Source of the DNA: Cyanidiococcus yangmingshanensis
Lineage: Eukaryota > Rhodophyta > Bangiophyceae > Cyanidiales > Cyanidiaceae
Direction: 5' to 3'
Length of the DNA: 64,000 nucleotides
NCBI GenBank assembly: GCA_013995675.1
Contig: VWRR01000020.1
Coordinates: 186,001-250,000 of the forward strand
Shown: one piece after another, positions 1-11,317 of the stretch
How the letters are laid out: each line of letters begins with the position of its first letter
Numbering within the stretch: position 1 is the stretch's first letter
Translations under genes and position numbers: made by a program
The notes under the pieces: model-generated
The model's database searches: none
What the model saw: the letters and a program-made list of their open reading frames with translations, nothing else
Told to the model about the DNA's origin: nothing

Positions 1-612
1 TCGCGTTCGCACCTCCACGGAGAGCTTTAGCTGGACCTACAGGCGCAACCTAGGCCCAGTTCAACTCTTGCGAGAAAAGGGCGCTCGTTTTCGTGAGCTA
101 CTACGTATAAAGCTGTCAGAATCCCTTGCCCAGCCTTCCAGAGAGGCGAATCCCTCTTTCGAGTGCTAGGCCACGCGAAGTCTAGGTTTCCAGTCGGGCG
201 AGACAAGCCTTGAGTTGTCCCGAGCTTCAAGGATCGCTAGGAGAAAGCTCACGTTGTCCCCTAAGAGACCGATTAAGTTCCAATCACGTGAACAGAAACG
301 GAGCCATGTCCCCGAAAGAGCGCGGCTTCCTAACGCATCTACACGATGCCCGCGTCAGCGTAACTAAGAAGAGATTTATCCAACGCAAACGACCCGCCCA
401 ATTCGAAGCGAGTCGGAGCGCATTGGTCGCACTACCGCACATCTGCGACCTTTGATGATATCAGTCGATATGGAATCATGGTCTGCCGTTACTTGCGAGC
501 CTCGTTCTGGCTGCTTGACTCTCAAGAGCGAGACGCCGCTGCCTGGCACCAAGTTAAGGAAGTGTTGATGGTATTGCTCTGTTCTCCCCGTCGTCCTGCG
601 GTAGTGCAGTGA
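1..612. other. intergenic, no gene recognised
   Basis: No stretch here encodes a recognisable protein. The two short open frames (27-230 minus, 210-455 plus) are arginine- and serine-rich and look like chance ORFs. The region presumably holds the promoter and 5' UTR of the Y-family polymerase that starts at 613, but no specific element could be assigned. Confidence 0.4.
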
Positions 613-2613
613 ATGTTGAGTCCAGATTGTTCAAAAGTGGTGGCTGTCTTTGACGCAGACTACTTTTACTGCCAGATCGAGTTGAACGAGAGCGGAGACG
701 AGACGCTGCGCGCTAAGCCCGTCGCGGTTTTTCAGAAGCACGTGGTCGTTACCTGTAACTATGAGGCTCGTGGGTTTGGCATTCGAAAGCTCATGAGCCT
801 GACTGAGGCGAAGCGTCTCTGTCCTGAGCTTGTCCTTTTCTGTGGTGAAGATCTTACCCCATACAGGGCTGCTCAGGAAAGAATCTGCGAAGCTCTCGAA
901 GAAGAGCTCCAACGACTCTCAGGTACCTCGACGGTGCAGCGCTGTGAGACAATCGGCCTTGATGAATATATCGTAGATCTGACGGGCATTGTTGAGCACC
1001 GTCTAAGTCTCGAAGAGCCCGCTGTCATTGAGTATTGTCGAACTCCAAAATATGTGGGTGCCGTTTTTCCCCGAGATTTCGGTTTCGCTGCTATCGGTAA
1101 TGACCGTTGTCTTATCCGTCGACTCGATGAACATCGCTTGGCGATGGGGTCGGATATCGTTTGCTATCTGCGCCGAAAAATCTTCGATCGCACAAAGGTA
1201 ACCGTCTCAGGTGGAGTTGCGTTCAACAAGATGTTGGCCAAGCTCGCGGCTAACATGAGGAAACCGGATGGGCAAACGTGTTTCGTACCTTCCACAGCAG
1301 CAGACGCATGGCTGCGAACGCTCGACCTCCGTGTCCTTCCCTGTGTGGGACGTCGTTTAGAGCGTCTGTTTTCCGAATCATTCAACATTCGAACAGTTGA
1401 TGAGTTAAGATGTCGTTTCCACTCACCAGATGCATTGGAAATGGCTATGCGAGATGCTTTCGGTCCATACGCTTCGATATTCTGCAAGCACGCATCCACC
1501 TTGTGGTTCGCAGCCCACGGCAATTTCAATCAGGCGGTTCGTCCACGTGCTTTGCCCCGGAGTATCCATATAGAAGAATCATCGCGAGGCTGGAAGCTCC
1601 CGTCCACGGAGCTGCTCGAAAAGCTGCATGCTGTGGCCTTGGGTTGTGCGATGAGGGTCAAACATGAAGCCTGGATGCACTTTCGAATTCCCCGGAAAAT
1701 TGCCGTTTATTGGCGCGAGGGAAAAGATGCTCGTCGCTCGCGCAGCACGGCAATTTGCGCGAGGCCTTGGTCGCATCTTCGGAAAATGGCCGTGGCTGCG
1801 AGCCCAAATTTTGATGCAGAGTGCGGCAGAATCTTATTCGCACATGCCCGAGAGATTTTTCTGAAAAATACTGAGCAACATTCTGATAATCTTTGCACTC
1901 TGATTGGCGTTGGCGTGTCAAACTTTGTAGAGCTAGATCGGTCGTGGCTTGCGCGACACTGGGAGTACCCGAACGGCTCCGAAAGAGATGGCACGGGCAA
2001 TAATTCCAATACTGGGCAGTCTAACTCCTTGGACTCAATGATGAAGTCCGACGAAAGGTGTCACCTTCCCTCTAACCAATCTTGGAATGAGTGTCCGCCT
2101 TGTGATGATGCAGGCTCCACGACGGTGCATCATCAAGCGGACAAGGCCCCGCAGGTCGCGTCTGGTATTCTAACGCCTGCCGCCTCACACACGCCAAATG
2201 TGGGTCATGATGCGTGTCCACGCTCCCGTGCCGTTACCGAGAATGATCATGTCCTGAATTCGACCTTTCTAGAAATCGAACAAACACTAGGGAAACGAGA
2301 GCACGCTCCGGAAGTTTCCAGCCTCGCTCTCGTTCGCGCCAGTTCGCCTCTCCGTGAGGGACACGCTGTGAAGAATTTTCGTGTTGATCATCGTATGACA
2401 GTTGGGGTGGGCCGCAATCAAAAACTGGCGCCTGCGTCAGATATTCGTCGATGGACTCGTGCGAAAAGTTCATCGGGAACTCCATCGACCCTCGGGCCTC
2501 GTGCTTTAGCTGCTAACAAACGAGGAACAGGGCAGAGAAGATCTTTTCTGGACCGATGGCTTGCATCTGGTCCGGCGGCATCAGGAAAGAATGCTCTAGG
2601 GCTGAACCATTGA
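613..2613 (+). CDS. Y-family translesion DNA polymerase, Pol iota-like
   Basis: This gene encodes a 666-residue translesion polymerase that would copy past damaged bases in the nucleus. The ATG at 613 opens directly into the catalytic core. The first metal-binding motif is FDADYFYCQIE (residues 13-23, D14 and D16), and the palm acidic pair is in GLDEYIVDLT (D117, E118). NYEARGFGIRKLM (49-61) and GEDLTPYR (78-85) are typical of the family. The SGGVAFNKMLAKLAANMRKP stretch near residues 200-220 is the thumb-side NK/AKLA signature. The spacing and the words RGFGIRKLM, GEDLT-YR and DLT-IVE-RL resemble Pol iota more than Pol eta or Pol kappa. The C-terminal third (after about residue 450) is low complexity. 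It ends in GQRRSFLDRWL, which could be a degenerate PCNA-binding motif (inference). The frame is unbroken. Y-family membership is secure; the iota subtype is likely but needs a tree. Confidence 0.85.
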   Translation: MLSPDCSKVVAVFDADYFYCQIELNESGDETLRAKPVAVFQKHVVVTCNYEARGFGIRKLMSLTEAKRLCPELVLFCGEDLTPYRAAQERICEALEEELQRLSGTSTVQRCETIGLDEYIVDLTGIVEHRLSLEEPAVIEYCRTPKYVGAVFPRDFGFAAIGNDRCLIRRLDEHRLAMGSDIVCYLRRKIFDRTKVTVSGGVAFNKMLAKLAANMRKPDGQTCFVPSTAADAWLRTLDLRVLPCVGRRLERLFSESFNIRTVDELRCRFHSPDALEMAMRDAFGPYASIFCKHASTLWFAAHGNFNQAVRPRALPRSIHIEESSRGWKLPSTELLEKLHAVALGCAMRVKHEAWMHFRIPRKIAVYWREGKDARRSRSTAICARPWSHLRKMAVAASPNFDAECGRILFAHAREIFLKNTEQHSDNLCTLIGVGVSNFVELDRSWLARHWEYPNGSERDGTGNNSNTGQSNSLDSMMKSDERCHLPSNQSWNECPPCDDAGSTTVHHQADKAPQVASGILTPAASHTPNVGHDACPRSRAVTENDHVLNSTFLEIEQTLGKREHAPEVSSLALVRASSPLREGHAVKNFRVDHRMTVGVGRNQKLAPASDIRRWTRAKSSSGTPSTLGPRALAANKRGTGQRRSFLDRWLASGPAASGKNALGLNH

Positions 2614-3962
2614 ACAGCATGCATAACTGCAGTGAAAGCAGCAGTTGTGATCGCGCCTATGGCTGTAAAACGCGGGAACTAAATACTCTTTGTGAGATAT
2701 GCTTGATTCCTTGGCCTGCTCTCGCTGAACAGAACCTCGGTCGGAATCATTTCATATGGCGACAGAGATGCCCTCCACTGGTTTGGTCTAGGCTGGGTCC
2801 CCAGAGACTCTGTTTCGTCGCTTGACAACAAGGATGGCTCTGAATCGATTTGATTTGATTCGCGGTTCCGGCTTCTTTTACAAACATCGCCAAGTCTTGC
2901 TCAGCTTTGCCCCGCCTCAAATGCAGGGACGCGGGTGCCCTTATGTGGAAATTCATCATGTTCCCGACTTTTTCCCTCTCGAGATGGAATTGGATTGTAA
3001 ATGCTCCCGATCTAAACGCATAGAAGTTGTTCAAATATGAACAGCTCCGGATCACGTAGGACAAACAATGGGCGTACTCAAGCGGCCCCTCCCTATACTA
3101 TGTGATCGAATTCCGTTTTGCAGCCGTGTTGCCCTCGATGCCGAAGGACCTCCCTCGTGTATTTCAGCTTGACCGTTCATACACGATCCACTTCGGTGAA
3201 ATGAGTCCTCGGATGCCCGTCTCTCATAGGAAGTCATGGAGAGACTGCAGGTACCTATCAAGTCATACGACTCGGTGCCGGCGAAGGCACGAGGGACTCT
3301 GAACTGGTGTGAATGCGCTACTTTCTCTATTTTGTCTCCCATCAGAGACCCAATACTGCCATAGACACAATGTTGCCGCGTTTATACGTATTTTGGCAGA
3401 TAGCTCTCGAGAGCTCGAGAGCAAATTTTGAAAATTAGTCAGCCTAGCTGAGAAGATAGGTGTCACAAAAGAAGCATTCCGCAGCATGTTCGTAACTGAA
3501 ACAGGCTTTGACCGGTGGGGGCTCTTTACTTTCACATGACCCGAACGGACCCTCTTCAACGCAGTCGCTCCAGGTCAGCCGCACTAGAACTTGCCCATGG
3601 AGGAGGCGCTCGATCTGTCGACCCGGCATCCGCAGGAAACGCGAGGGTCAGCTCGATCCTGCGGTGTTTCCAGAAACGTCGCCATCGCGCCGTCGCCTTG
3701 CGCAGACGCGTTTCCGCCGCCGCCCCGTGAAGCAAAAAATTGTCACAATTGAGACGAATTTAGATGTTCGGAATGGCTGGGCACCAAGCGCTGGGGTCAC
3801 CGGCGGCAATTCGTCAGATAGTGCCATCATGTGTGTTCTTACTGCGAATACTGCATATTGCGGAAGCAAAGCGTATAGTCTCAGAAGGTGAAGCTTCTGG
3901 TGAAGATTCAGCTCTGTGTTCGAGTTTGGCCCCAAACTTCTGATTTGTTCTATCCTAAAAGA
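2614..3962. other. intergenic, weak ORF only
   Basis: About 1.35 kb separates the polymerase from HSP90. The only slightly protein-like stretch is an ATG-initiated plus-strand frame at 2834-3040 (68 codons, rich in aromatics and cysteine near its end). I cannot assign it and it may be chance. A GTG-initiated upstream extension of the HSP90 frame begins at 3888, but the first ATG is at 3963. No repeats or RNA genes were seen. Confidence 0.35.
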
Positions 3963-6309
3963 ATGCGTACACTTCATAGGCCAGTGTCTGGCGCTGCTTT
4001 CGTTTCAGGTTGCAACTTGTTGCAGCGAAATATTCGAGCAAATCCCGGGTTTCGTTGCAATCAACTGCAGAGAAACTCGTTCGTTGGACGGACCATGTTT
4101 GTCCCGAGTCGTGCAGTTGCATCAGTTGCCCCGAGACTTGTTTTCAGTGAGTTTTCGTTACGAATGAGCGCTGTAGACACCGCGGAGACCTATGAGTTTC
4201 AAGCAGAAGTCTCTCGAGTTATGGATATAATCGTGAATTCGCTGTACTCAAACACGGACATATTCCTACGCGAGCTTGTTTCAAATGCCTCGGATGCGTG
4301 CGACAAGAAACGTTTTCTGAAACTGACTGCCAAAACAGGTAGCGAAGGTTCGCTTTCAGACACGGAAGAGCTCGCCATCCGCGTCAGGTGCGACGACAAA
4401 AATCGGACCATAACGATTATAGACAATGGAATAGGAATGACCAAGTCGGAACTCATCAATAACCTCGGTAAGATCGCAGCTTCGGGCACATCTAAGTTTG
4501 TAGAGGCCCTGAAGGACGGTGCTGCAGATTTGAGTCTGATTGGCCGCTTTGGAGTGGGCTTCTATTCTGCATTCCTTGTGGCGGATCGGGTGACGGTTCT
4601 TACCAAGTCTCCGAATGACCAGAAGGCGTGGCGCTGGGAGTCAGAGCAAACCAAGAATTTCACCGTTACGGAGGAGCCGGACGCTTCAACGTTCTTGCCG
4701 GAGAACGCTTCGAGTGGCACCTCAGTGACTTTGCACGTCAAGGAAGGCATGGAAAAGTATCTCAATGACTATAAGCTTCGTCAGCTGCTTGAGCTCTACT
4801 CAGAGTTCGTATCCTTCCCGATCTACCTGTGGATGAGCAAAATCGAGTACGACAAGGTCAAAGAGAAAGACGAAAAGACCGGAGAAGAAAAGGAAAAGAG
4901 CGTTCCACGAACAACGTACGAATGGGAACTGGTGAATAAGACCAAGCCCATTTGGATGCGCAAACCCTCCGAAGTCACAGATGATGAATACAATGAGTTC
5001 TACAAGTCGATCAGCCGTGATTTTGAGAATCCTTTGACCCGCACGCATTTTTCAGCTGAGGGAGAGGTTGAGTTTCGCTCTATCCTGTATACCCCTCGGC
5101 GCCTTCCATTTGAGCTGGCCCAGAACATGTTTAGCGATGCAGCGCGCCCCCTCAAGCTGTACGTGAAGCGAGTCTTTATATCCGACAAGTTCGATGAACT
5201 TATTCCGCGTTGGCTAGCCTTTATTCGGGGCGTGGTTGACAGCGAAGATTTGCCATTGAATGTTTCGCGCGAAATTCTGCAGCAGAGCAAAGTTGCTCGC
5301 GTCATCGGGCGCCGTGTTACTCGCAAAGCGATCGATATGTTTCGGGAGATTGCCGAACGCAGCGACCCGAAAGATTACGAGGGATTTTGGGAGAATTTCG
5401 GTCGATATCTGAAAGTCGGTGCGTTTGAAGACGAGGAGTGGTCCAAAGACCTGCGGCCGCTGCTCCGTTTCCACTCATCAAAGAGCGGGAGAGAAATGGG
5501 TAAGTTTCGACGAGTACATCGGACGGATGAAAGAGTCGCAGAGCAAACGCATTTTTTACCTAGCCGCAGATAACCGTTTAGCAGCGATGAATTCTCCTTT
5601 ACTGGAGCGACTCAGAAAGAAAGACTACGAGGTTATCTTCTTACTGGAGCCTGTTGACGAATTAGTATTCCAACAAATGAACGGCAAATATGGAGATGGT
5701 TACACTCTTGTGGACGTTGCGAAGGCGGATCTCGAGTTGGACTCGGAGAAGGACGAAAAGACGGACGAAAGCAGCGAGCACCCTGCGCTCTCTGAAGCAG
5801 AGCTTGAGCCCCTGTGTAAGTGGATTGGCGAGCTTTTCGCCGAAAGTGTCGAAAAAGTGAAGATTTCGAAACGGCTGACGGACTCGCCAATGGCGATCTC
5901 ACAGGGTACCTATGGGGTGTCGCCTACTTTGGAACGATTCATGCGCACCCAGGCAGCTATGCTGAAGGAAGAGATTCCTCCTGGATTCCAGCAGAAAAAG
6001 ATCATTGAATTGAACCCGGCTCATCCAATCATCCATCAGTTGACCGCGCAGATAAGAGACACCGGCAATGCCGACAAGGAAGCAGCAACTTTGCTTTATG
6101 AGACCGCCCTATTGCAGAGTGGTTATGGTATCAGTGATTTCGGAGGTTTCGCTCAGCGCGTGAACAAGTACCTACACAGTTCATTGTCAGCTAGTGCCGG
6201 AACGAGCAGTCCAGGGAACAGGATAGACGCGAATGGGGGCTCGACAAGTGCTAGTGCCACACCTGAGCCCGTTGAGGCGGAGGTCGTGAGCGACGCCAGT
6301 AATTCATAA
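3963..6309 (+). CDS. plastid-type HSP90 (HSP90C), one frame break
   Basis: This is an ATP-dependent chaperone, probably in the plastid stroma. From the ATG at 3963 there is a roughly 65-residue serine/arginine-rich, transit-peptide-like leader. The GHKL ATPase domain follows, with YEFQAEVSRVMDIIVNSLYS, FLRELVSNASDA, DNGIGMT, GRFGVGFYSAF and GTSVTLHVKEG. The middle domain contains FENPLTRTHFSAEGEVEFR and the C-terminal dimerisation region contains DSPMAISQGTYGVSPTLERFMR. The EVSRVMDIIVNSLYS wording matches plastid HSP90 rather than cytosolic or ER forms, and there is no MEEVD or KDEL end. The reading frame changes once: frame 1 ends at 5573, and the conserved VSFDEYIGRMKE segment is read in the +1 frame, which runs to 6309. 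Ignoring one G of the GGG at 5498-5500 joins SKSGREM to VSFDEYIG exactly. The joined length is about 781 residues, matching plastid HSP90s of about 780. The break is probably an assembly indel. Confidence 0.88.
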
Positions 6310-7199
6310 AGGCAGAACAGTGTAGCCATTCTGAGCGACGACTCAAGCTTAGCAATGCTGTTTATAAATTTGGGTGTCTTTGAGGAAAACATGACGGCAT
6401 CTATGATCTGAAGTCCAGGAACCACAATCCCCCGCTCTTGAAGCCTTTGTCTTGCTGCTGGCTGCAAGAATGTGAGTCAGATAATCAGGCTTGCGTGAGA
6501 ATCGCTTGAGCTATTCCGTGGGCAGAAAGAATCATTGTTGTACAGTTCGTCTCTGGGCGCTGCACGCTGTGTTCACGAAATCACTCCATTGAGACTGAAT
6601 GAATATCACACAAAGCGGCCACCACGACTAGACTGGCCACGAATATTTCCTGCCAATCTTTTCCTATTCCAGAAAAATCCCTGATCAATGGACGCAATTC
6701 AGAGAGAAAAGGATGAATATTTATCAGAGAACTGGACGCAATCGAACAATCTGCTCTCGGTGGAAAGATCTGACGACGCTCTCCATACCGCGCGGAGCTC
6801 AGGCCCCAAGACTCTGTGACGACATACTAGGATCCAGCTTTCCCTGTTGTTAGCAAACTGACTCGGGTTTTCGCTTGATGATCTCTATGATCTATTGAAG
6901 AAAGGGTTGGAAACACTCTAGTGCAACCTCTGTAGTGCCCAGGTTTTATGCGCCGCTCGTTGCGCCCCAGCATGTATTTCGTTTCGTAGAGAACCTGTCG
7001 AGTTGAATCCTTGGTGTGGCGCACAGATGTTTCCGGGCTGCCGAAGGAGTTAAGTTTGTATATGAGTGAACGTGAGACAAGTGAATCTAATTCTCTAGAA
7101 AAGAGAAGTCATCGATTTCAACTTCGAGAAGCTCTGGCAACCCGTAGCCGAAGCACCGAAAGGAGCGAGCGTGAAGCCGACACTTCCGCGAGACAGGTT
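6310..7199. other. intergenic between convergent HSP90 and CAP-G2
   Basis: About 890 bases lie between the stop codons of two convergent genes, so this should be 3' UTR and terminator sequence for both. No ORF here has protein-like composition and no repeat or RNA gene was recognised. Confidence 0.4.
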
Positions 7200-10100
7200 T
7201 CAACTGTCGCTAGTTTCTCGACGCTGAGGCCGCCAATGTGCAGCGCAAGCGCACAGGACCTGTAAACGGGTAACAACCTCGCACGGATTGGAAACGATAA
7301 GTTTTGCTCGGCAGGGATCCTTGAGTTCGAGCAATATCTCAGCAACGGCGTCAGCAGCAAGAGTAACAACCTCCTGTGAGCACTGTTCCAGACATGGGTA
7401 GAGCAAGTTGCGGTTTCGCTCGAACAGAACTTTGAGAGTGCTTCCATAGCGGGGGACCTCCCAGATCGATTCGAGAGGCACCACAGTACCATGGTCGCAC
7501 TCGGCCGTGTACTGTTCTCGAAGCACGTTGATCCAGCGGGGAATGAGAATGGTGATGAACAAATACCTTCGCTTCACGAATAATTGCCGCAGCAAACGCA
7601 GTATTGACCTTCTCATCAGCATCTGTTCTCCATTCAAGTTTTCTGCGGGGTTTTCTGGGGAGACATGGGTTTCAGACAAGAACCCTCTATCGACAACATC
7701 CATTACGAGGTTGACGACACCTCTGAGAAGTTCCTCTGTTGCAAAGCCTGCGCTGATATTCGGATCGTGATTGCCGCGGCAATGCAATAAATACCATGCG
7801 ATTCGACATGAGAAGATTGCCGATGAATCTCTTAAAAATTCTAACAAGTGAGCTGTAAACGTTTCATCCAATACCCCTGCCTGCATAGAACAGAGCGTGA
7901 TGGCCTCACTAATGTAGGCAGCTCCTTGCTCTCTCAACAGAGGCAGCGCATGATCGTCGGTAACACTGGACAGGGCCCACCTATATGTATCCAACAGAAC
8001 CCGAACTGTCTCGGAGCCAACGTGATACGTACCGGCACAAGATTCCAGGTTATGCGCATCCATTCCATGACATTTTGGCCTGATCTTACTCAATGCGGAG
8101 TCTTCCATCAGGCCGATGAAAAGTAGCACGCGCGCCAATAGATCCGCAGCAGCGACCCGCACTGGATCGCGGATGCTTTCGTTCGCATCCAAGAAACGTG
8201 TGAGCAATGTCTGCAACGCTCGGCAACTGCGCATTGCACGGCTATCCCCTGCTATACTACGGCCCAGTGCAGGCTGGAAAAAAATCCACTCACACAGTGT
8301 GGCGATAGAGCTCATGCACGAAACGCATTCCTCTGAATCGATTTGTGCCTCCAAAAGCTCAGATAATCGTTGGCATACAATACGAGATCCGAGTAGTTCG
8401 GCGCTGTGACCCCATCGAACGAGTGCCTCCACAGCGGGGATGACACGATCACATGGCGCCCGCGACCGCAGTGCTTCTGACACACTTCTAAGGCAATCCT
8501 CGGAGAGGTCATCAACCAGGGGTCTCGGCACAGAAGAAAGAAGCTTCCACAAGTGCGTCACTGCCTTGCTCTCGATCATGTCACTATGAAGAGCTCCGGA
8601 CTCTGCAGCTGGAAGTGCATCGACCAAAGCGAAAAGGTATGCACTGGGAGCAGTCTCTCCAAATAGCTCCGACAATCCTCGTTTTCGCCATTGTACACGA
8701 CGGGGGCTATCCCTCTGTAGGTATCGCAGAGGATCACGAAAAGTGGCGCTGCGAGCTCTCTCGCATAAGTCACCCCTGCATCAGATTCGATCGGCTCTCC
8801 GGATTCATCCCGGAAATCTTCATCGAGCTCGACCAACCCGTTTCCCAAGATAACGATGAATTTGCAGATAGATCGCAAGCAGGGAACTCGTAGAGATGGA
8901 AACTTCGAAGCCCATAATGGGAGGTGCGTTGAGAGTGATCCCAGAGAAGCGTAGAAATTCGAAGCAGCCTCAGCATGAACACGAACAAATTCCAAGCAGC
9001 GAGCCAGGACGCCTGCATAGCGCGGAGGATCCAATTCTCCATCCAAGTCCGCATCCAAGCCCGAGAAGAAGCTTGGGAGGAGTAGGCATGTCAGACGACC
9101 ATCCATTGTATCACCAGCAGCCAAGTAAGGCAGCAAATCCTCTTGCAGGGAGACGACATCGTACCAACGGAGGTCAGGTGCCCTACTCACAGCCAAGACC
9201 AGTTCGGCTGCGGCATGCCGGACATTGCGATTTCGGTCATGCAAACAGGGTCGAAGGCGAGCGAGGATCCCTGCTCGCAGCGTTGGATGGGCCAGCGTTT
9301 GTGTCTCCAGGAGGCCGCGGATACTCTTGCAGACGCTTTCTCGAACCGCTGATGAGCACATATCGAACGCGAGCTCACCAGTGAGGAGTTGCAGAAGCTG
9401 CGTTCTCATGACTGGAGGGAAAAGTTCCCAAAACACGCTCAGAAGACGGCATGTCCCTTCAACTGATATCTTTCGAACCTTCGGCGAGCTATCCAGGAGC
9501 ATACGCGGAAGCAAGGAAAACTGGCGAGCGAGCTGTGTATCAATATCTTCTGTGGCTTCAGCTTCTTCAATGGCGTTTGCTGAGAGGGCAGTTGGATCCC
9601 CATCATGTTCCGCATCAATGTTTTGAGGTCCTGAGGCTCGCGTGTTCGGTGACGTCGATGACCCGTCCTCCCGGAGAATAGGAAAGGCCTCGAAAAAGAG
9701 ATGGCATGCGTTGCGTCTGACAGCAGGGTTTGTAGATCGCAACATCGCGCGATAAATGATTGGTTCATAACAGCATGCGAGCGCATGGTCAACTCCGGGC
9801 AAACGTTTCTGAGCATGAAATGCTGTGAGGATTCGCCGACAGATACGCACCAGTCGCGGCGAGGTCGTTAGAATGCTTTTTTCTGCAAAATCTTGCAGAC
9901 AGACTCGCTCAAAGTGCAGCTTGCTACGAATATAAATCTCGCCCTCTTTGGCGGCAGCATTTGCAATACACCATGCTCGGAAATACATCTCAGCGTAGTG
10001 CTGCATGATTCGCTTGCCCTGCAAATGGAAAATGAGCCTCTCTTTGAAACTAGTATGAAGCGCGTCCGTCAAACTTTCAGAAACGACTCCGCTTAGGCAT

Positions 10101-11317
10101 AAGGCAAGCCACTTGCGTCCATATACATTCTGGACTACGAATAGGTCCTCGAAGGCGGAAACAAAATCTGATATGAGAGACGTCTCCGATGGTTCCGTAA
10201 GGCAGCAGCCCTGGTCTTCACCATCGATCTCCGAAAGGCTGCCAGTTGTCTGGTCTACCGGCAGACAGAAAAAAGCATGACGCACCTCGTAGAGACGCCG
10301 CAGAGCGTCTTCGCGGAGACTTGCGTGCCTCAGACGCCATGTGCGGCCATTGCCAGAGCCTTGATTGTGTGTTTCCATAACAGCGAGTTCCTTATCCGCT
10401 ACGACTGCTGGTGGGATATCGATATCCCCATACTTCCCGAGTGCAAGGTGCAGCAGAAATATTATCATGTGTGGCGCGATTAGGTGGCGGTCTACCCAGT
10501 TGTGCTTCCAAAACGATTCGCACATTTCTGCAATGGAATCCTGGATCACAAGCACTTCAGCTAAGCCGAGATCTCCTGAGTCTCTCGCACCCATCGTTTC
10601 ACCAACTGGGTCTGTTTCAGCGAGCGCGGGTATTGACTCATGATAGGGCGCCTCGTGCGAGACGAGTTCATGCGGATCAGGCATACGTTGAACTTTCGCA
10701 GAAACCGGCTTCGTTTCTTTAGCATATGGAAGCTCATTCTCATACTCTAATTCTCCGGAGGCGTTGGAAGCGGTCAGCTTGGGAAGAACAAGCATCAAAT
10801 CGTGGAGTATCTGTACTGTCTGAAGCAGGGCAGGGGGCGTGTCCGTGCCATTCCCGTTCAGTTCAGCACACACGCCCAAAAGTGCAGTCGACAAGTGAGC
10901 TATCGCACCGAGACAGAGCACGGAAGTTGCTCGTAACCTTTTCATGTTTTGATGGTCTTCGTCTTCGACACTATACAAGCAAGTACAGGCATCAGCGAGG
11001 GCGTCAAGTAAACACTCGCAAACAGCGTCAAAGCCCCGGTTGGCAGCCAGTTTCCTCAAAGTCTCCGCGCTGAGGCTAGGAGGCAGCTCGACCATCCGTC
11101 CGACAGCATCAATTAGGCGTCTCATTTGGGAGATAGCCGTTCGGTTGTCCTTAGAGGGCGTTTCTTCCCTGTTCGAGAATAGTGCCTCGTCGAGGAGACT
11201 CAGGAAAAATCTGGATTCCTCAAGCGTGTGGGCACCCTTATCTGGGTCCGGCCAACAAGAGCTCTTACTGGACTCAGACGACACATGTCTATTATCGATA
11301 CACAGGTTTCTACTCAT
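7200..11317 (-). CDS. condensin II subunit CAP-G2 (NCAPG2-like), one frame break
   Basis: This is the HEAT-repeat subunit of condensin II, which compacts mitotic chromosomes in the nucleus. It starts at the first in-frame ATG (11317). The diagnostic block in the middle reads LLDSSPKVRKISVEGTCRLL, then FWELFPPVMRTQLLQLLTGE, then a segment ending LHDRNRNVRHAAAELVLAV. This follows the NCAPG2 order of paired HEAT repeats closely. The first frame runs to 8576; the remaining 490 codons (helical, leucine-rich) continue in another frame down to 7200. The switch lies between about 8795 and 8675, where both frames are open. Unlike the other breaks in this window, one base appears to be missing; C/G runs at about 8772-8775 and 8701-8705 are candidates. 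The joined product is about 1,372 residues, which fits plant and algal CAP-G2. Family assignment is firm; the exact junction is not. Confidence 0.83.

Noticed and set aside
5499-5573. Intron beginning at GTAAGT in HSP90
   Set aside because: The bases right after it encode conserved VSFDEYIGRMKE in the next frame, so removing them as an intron would destroy the protein.
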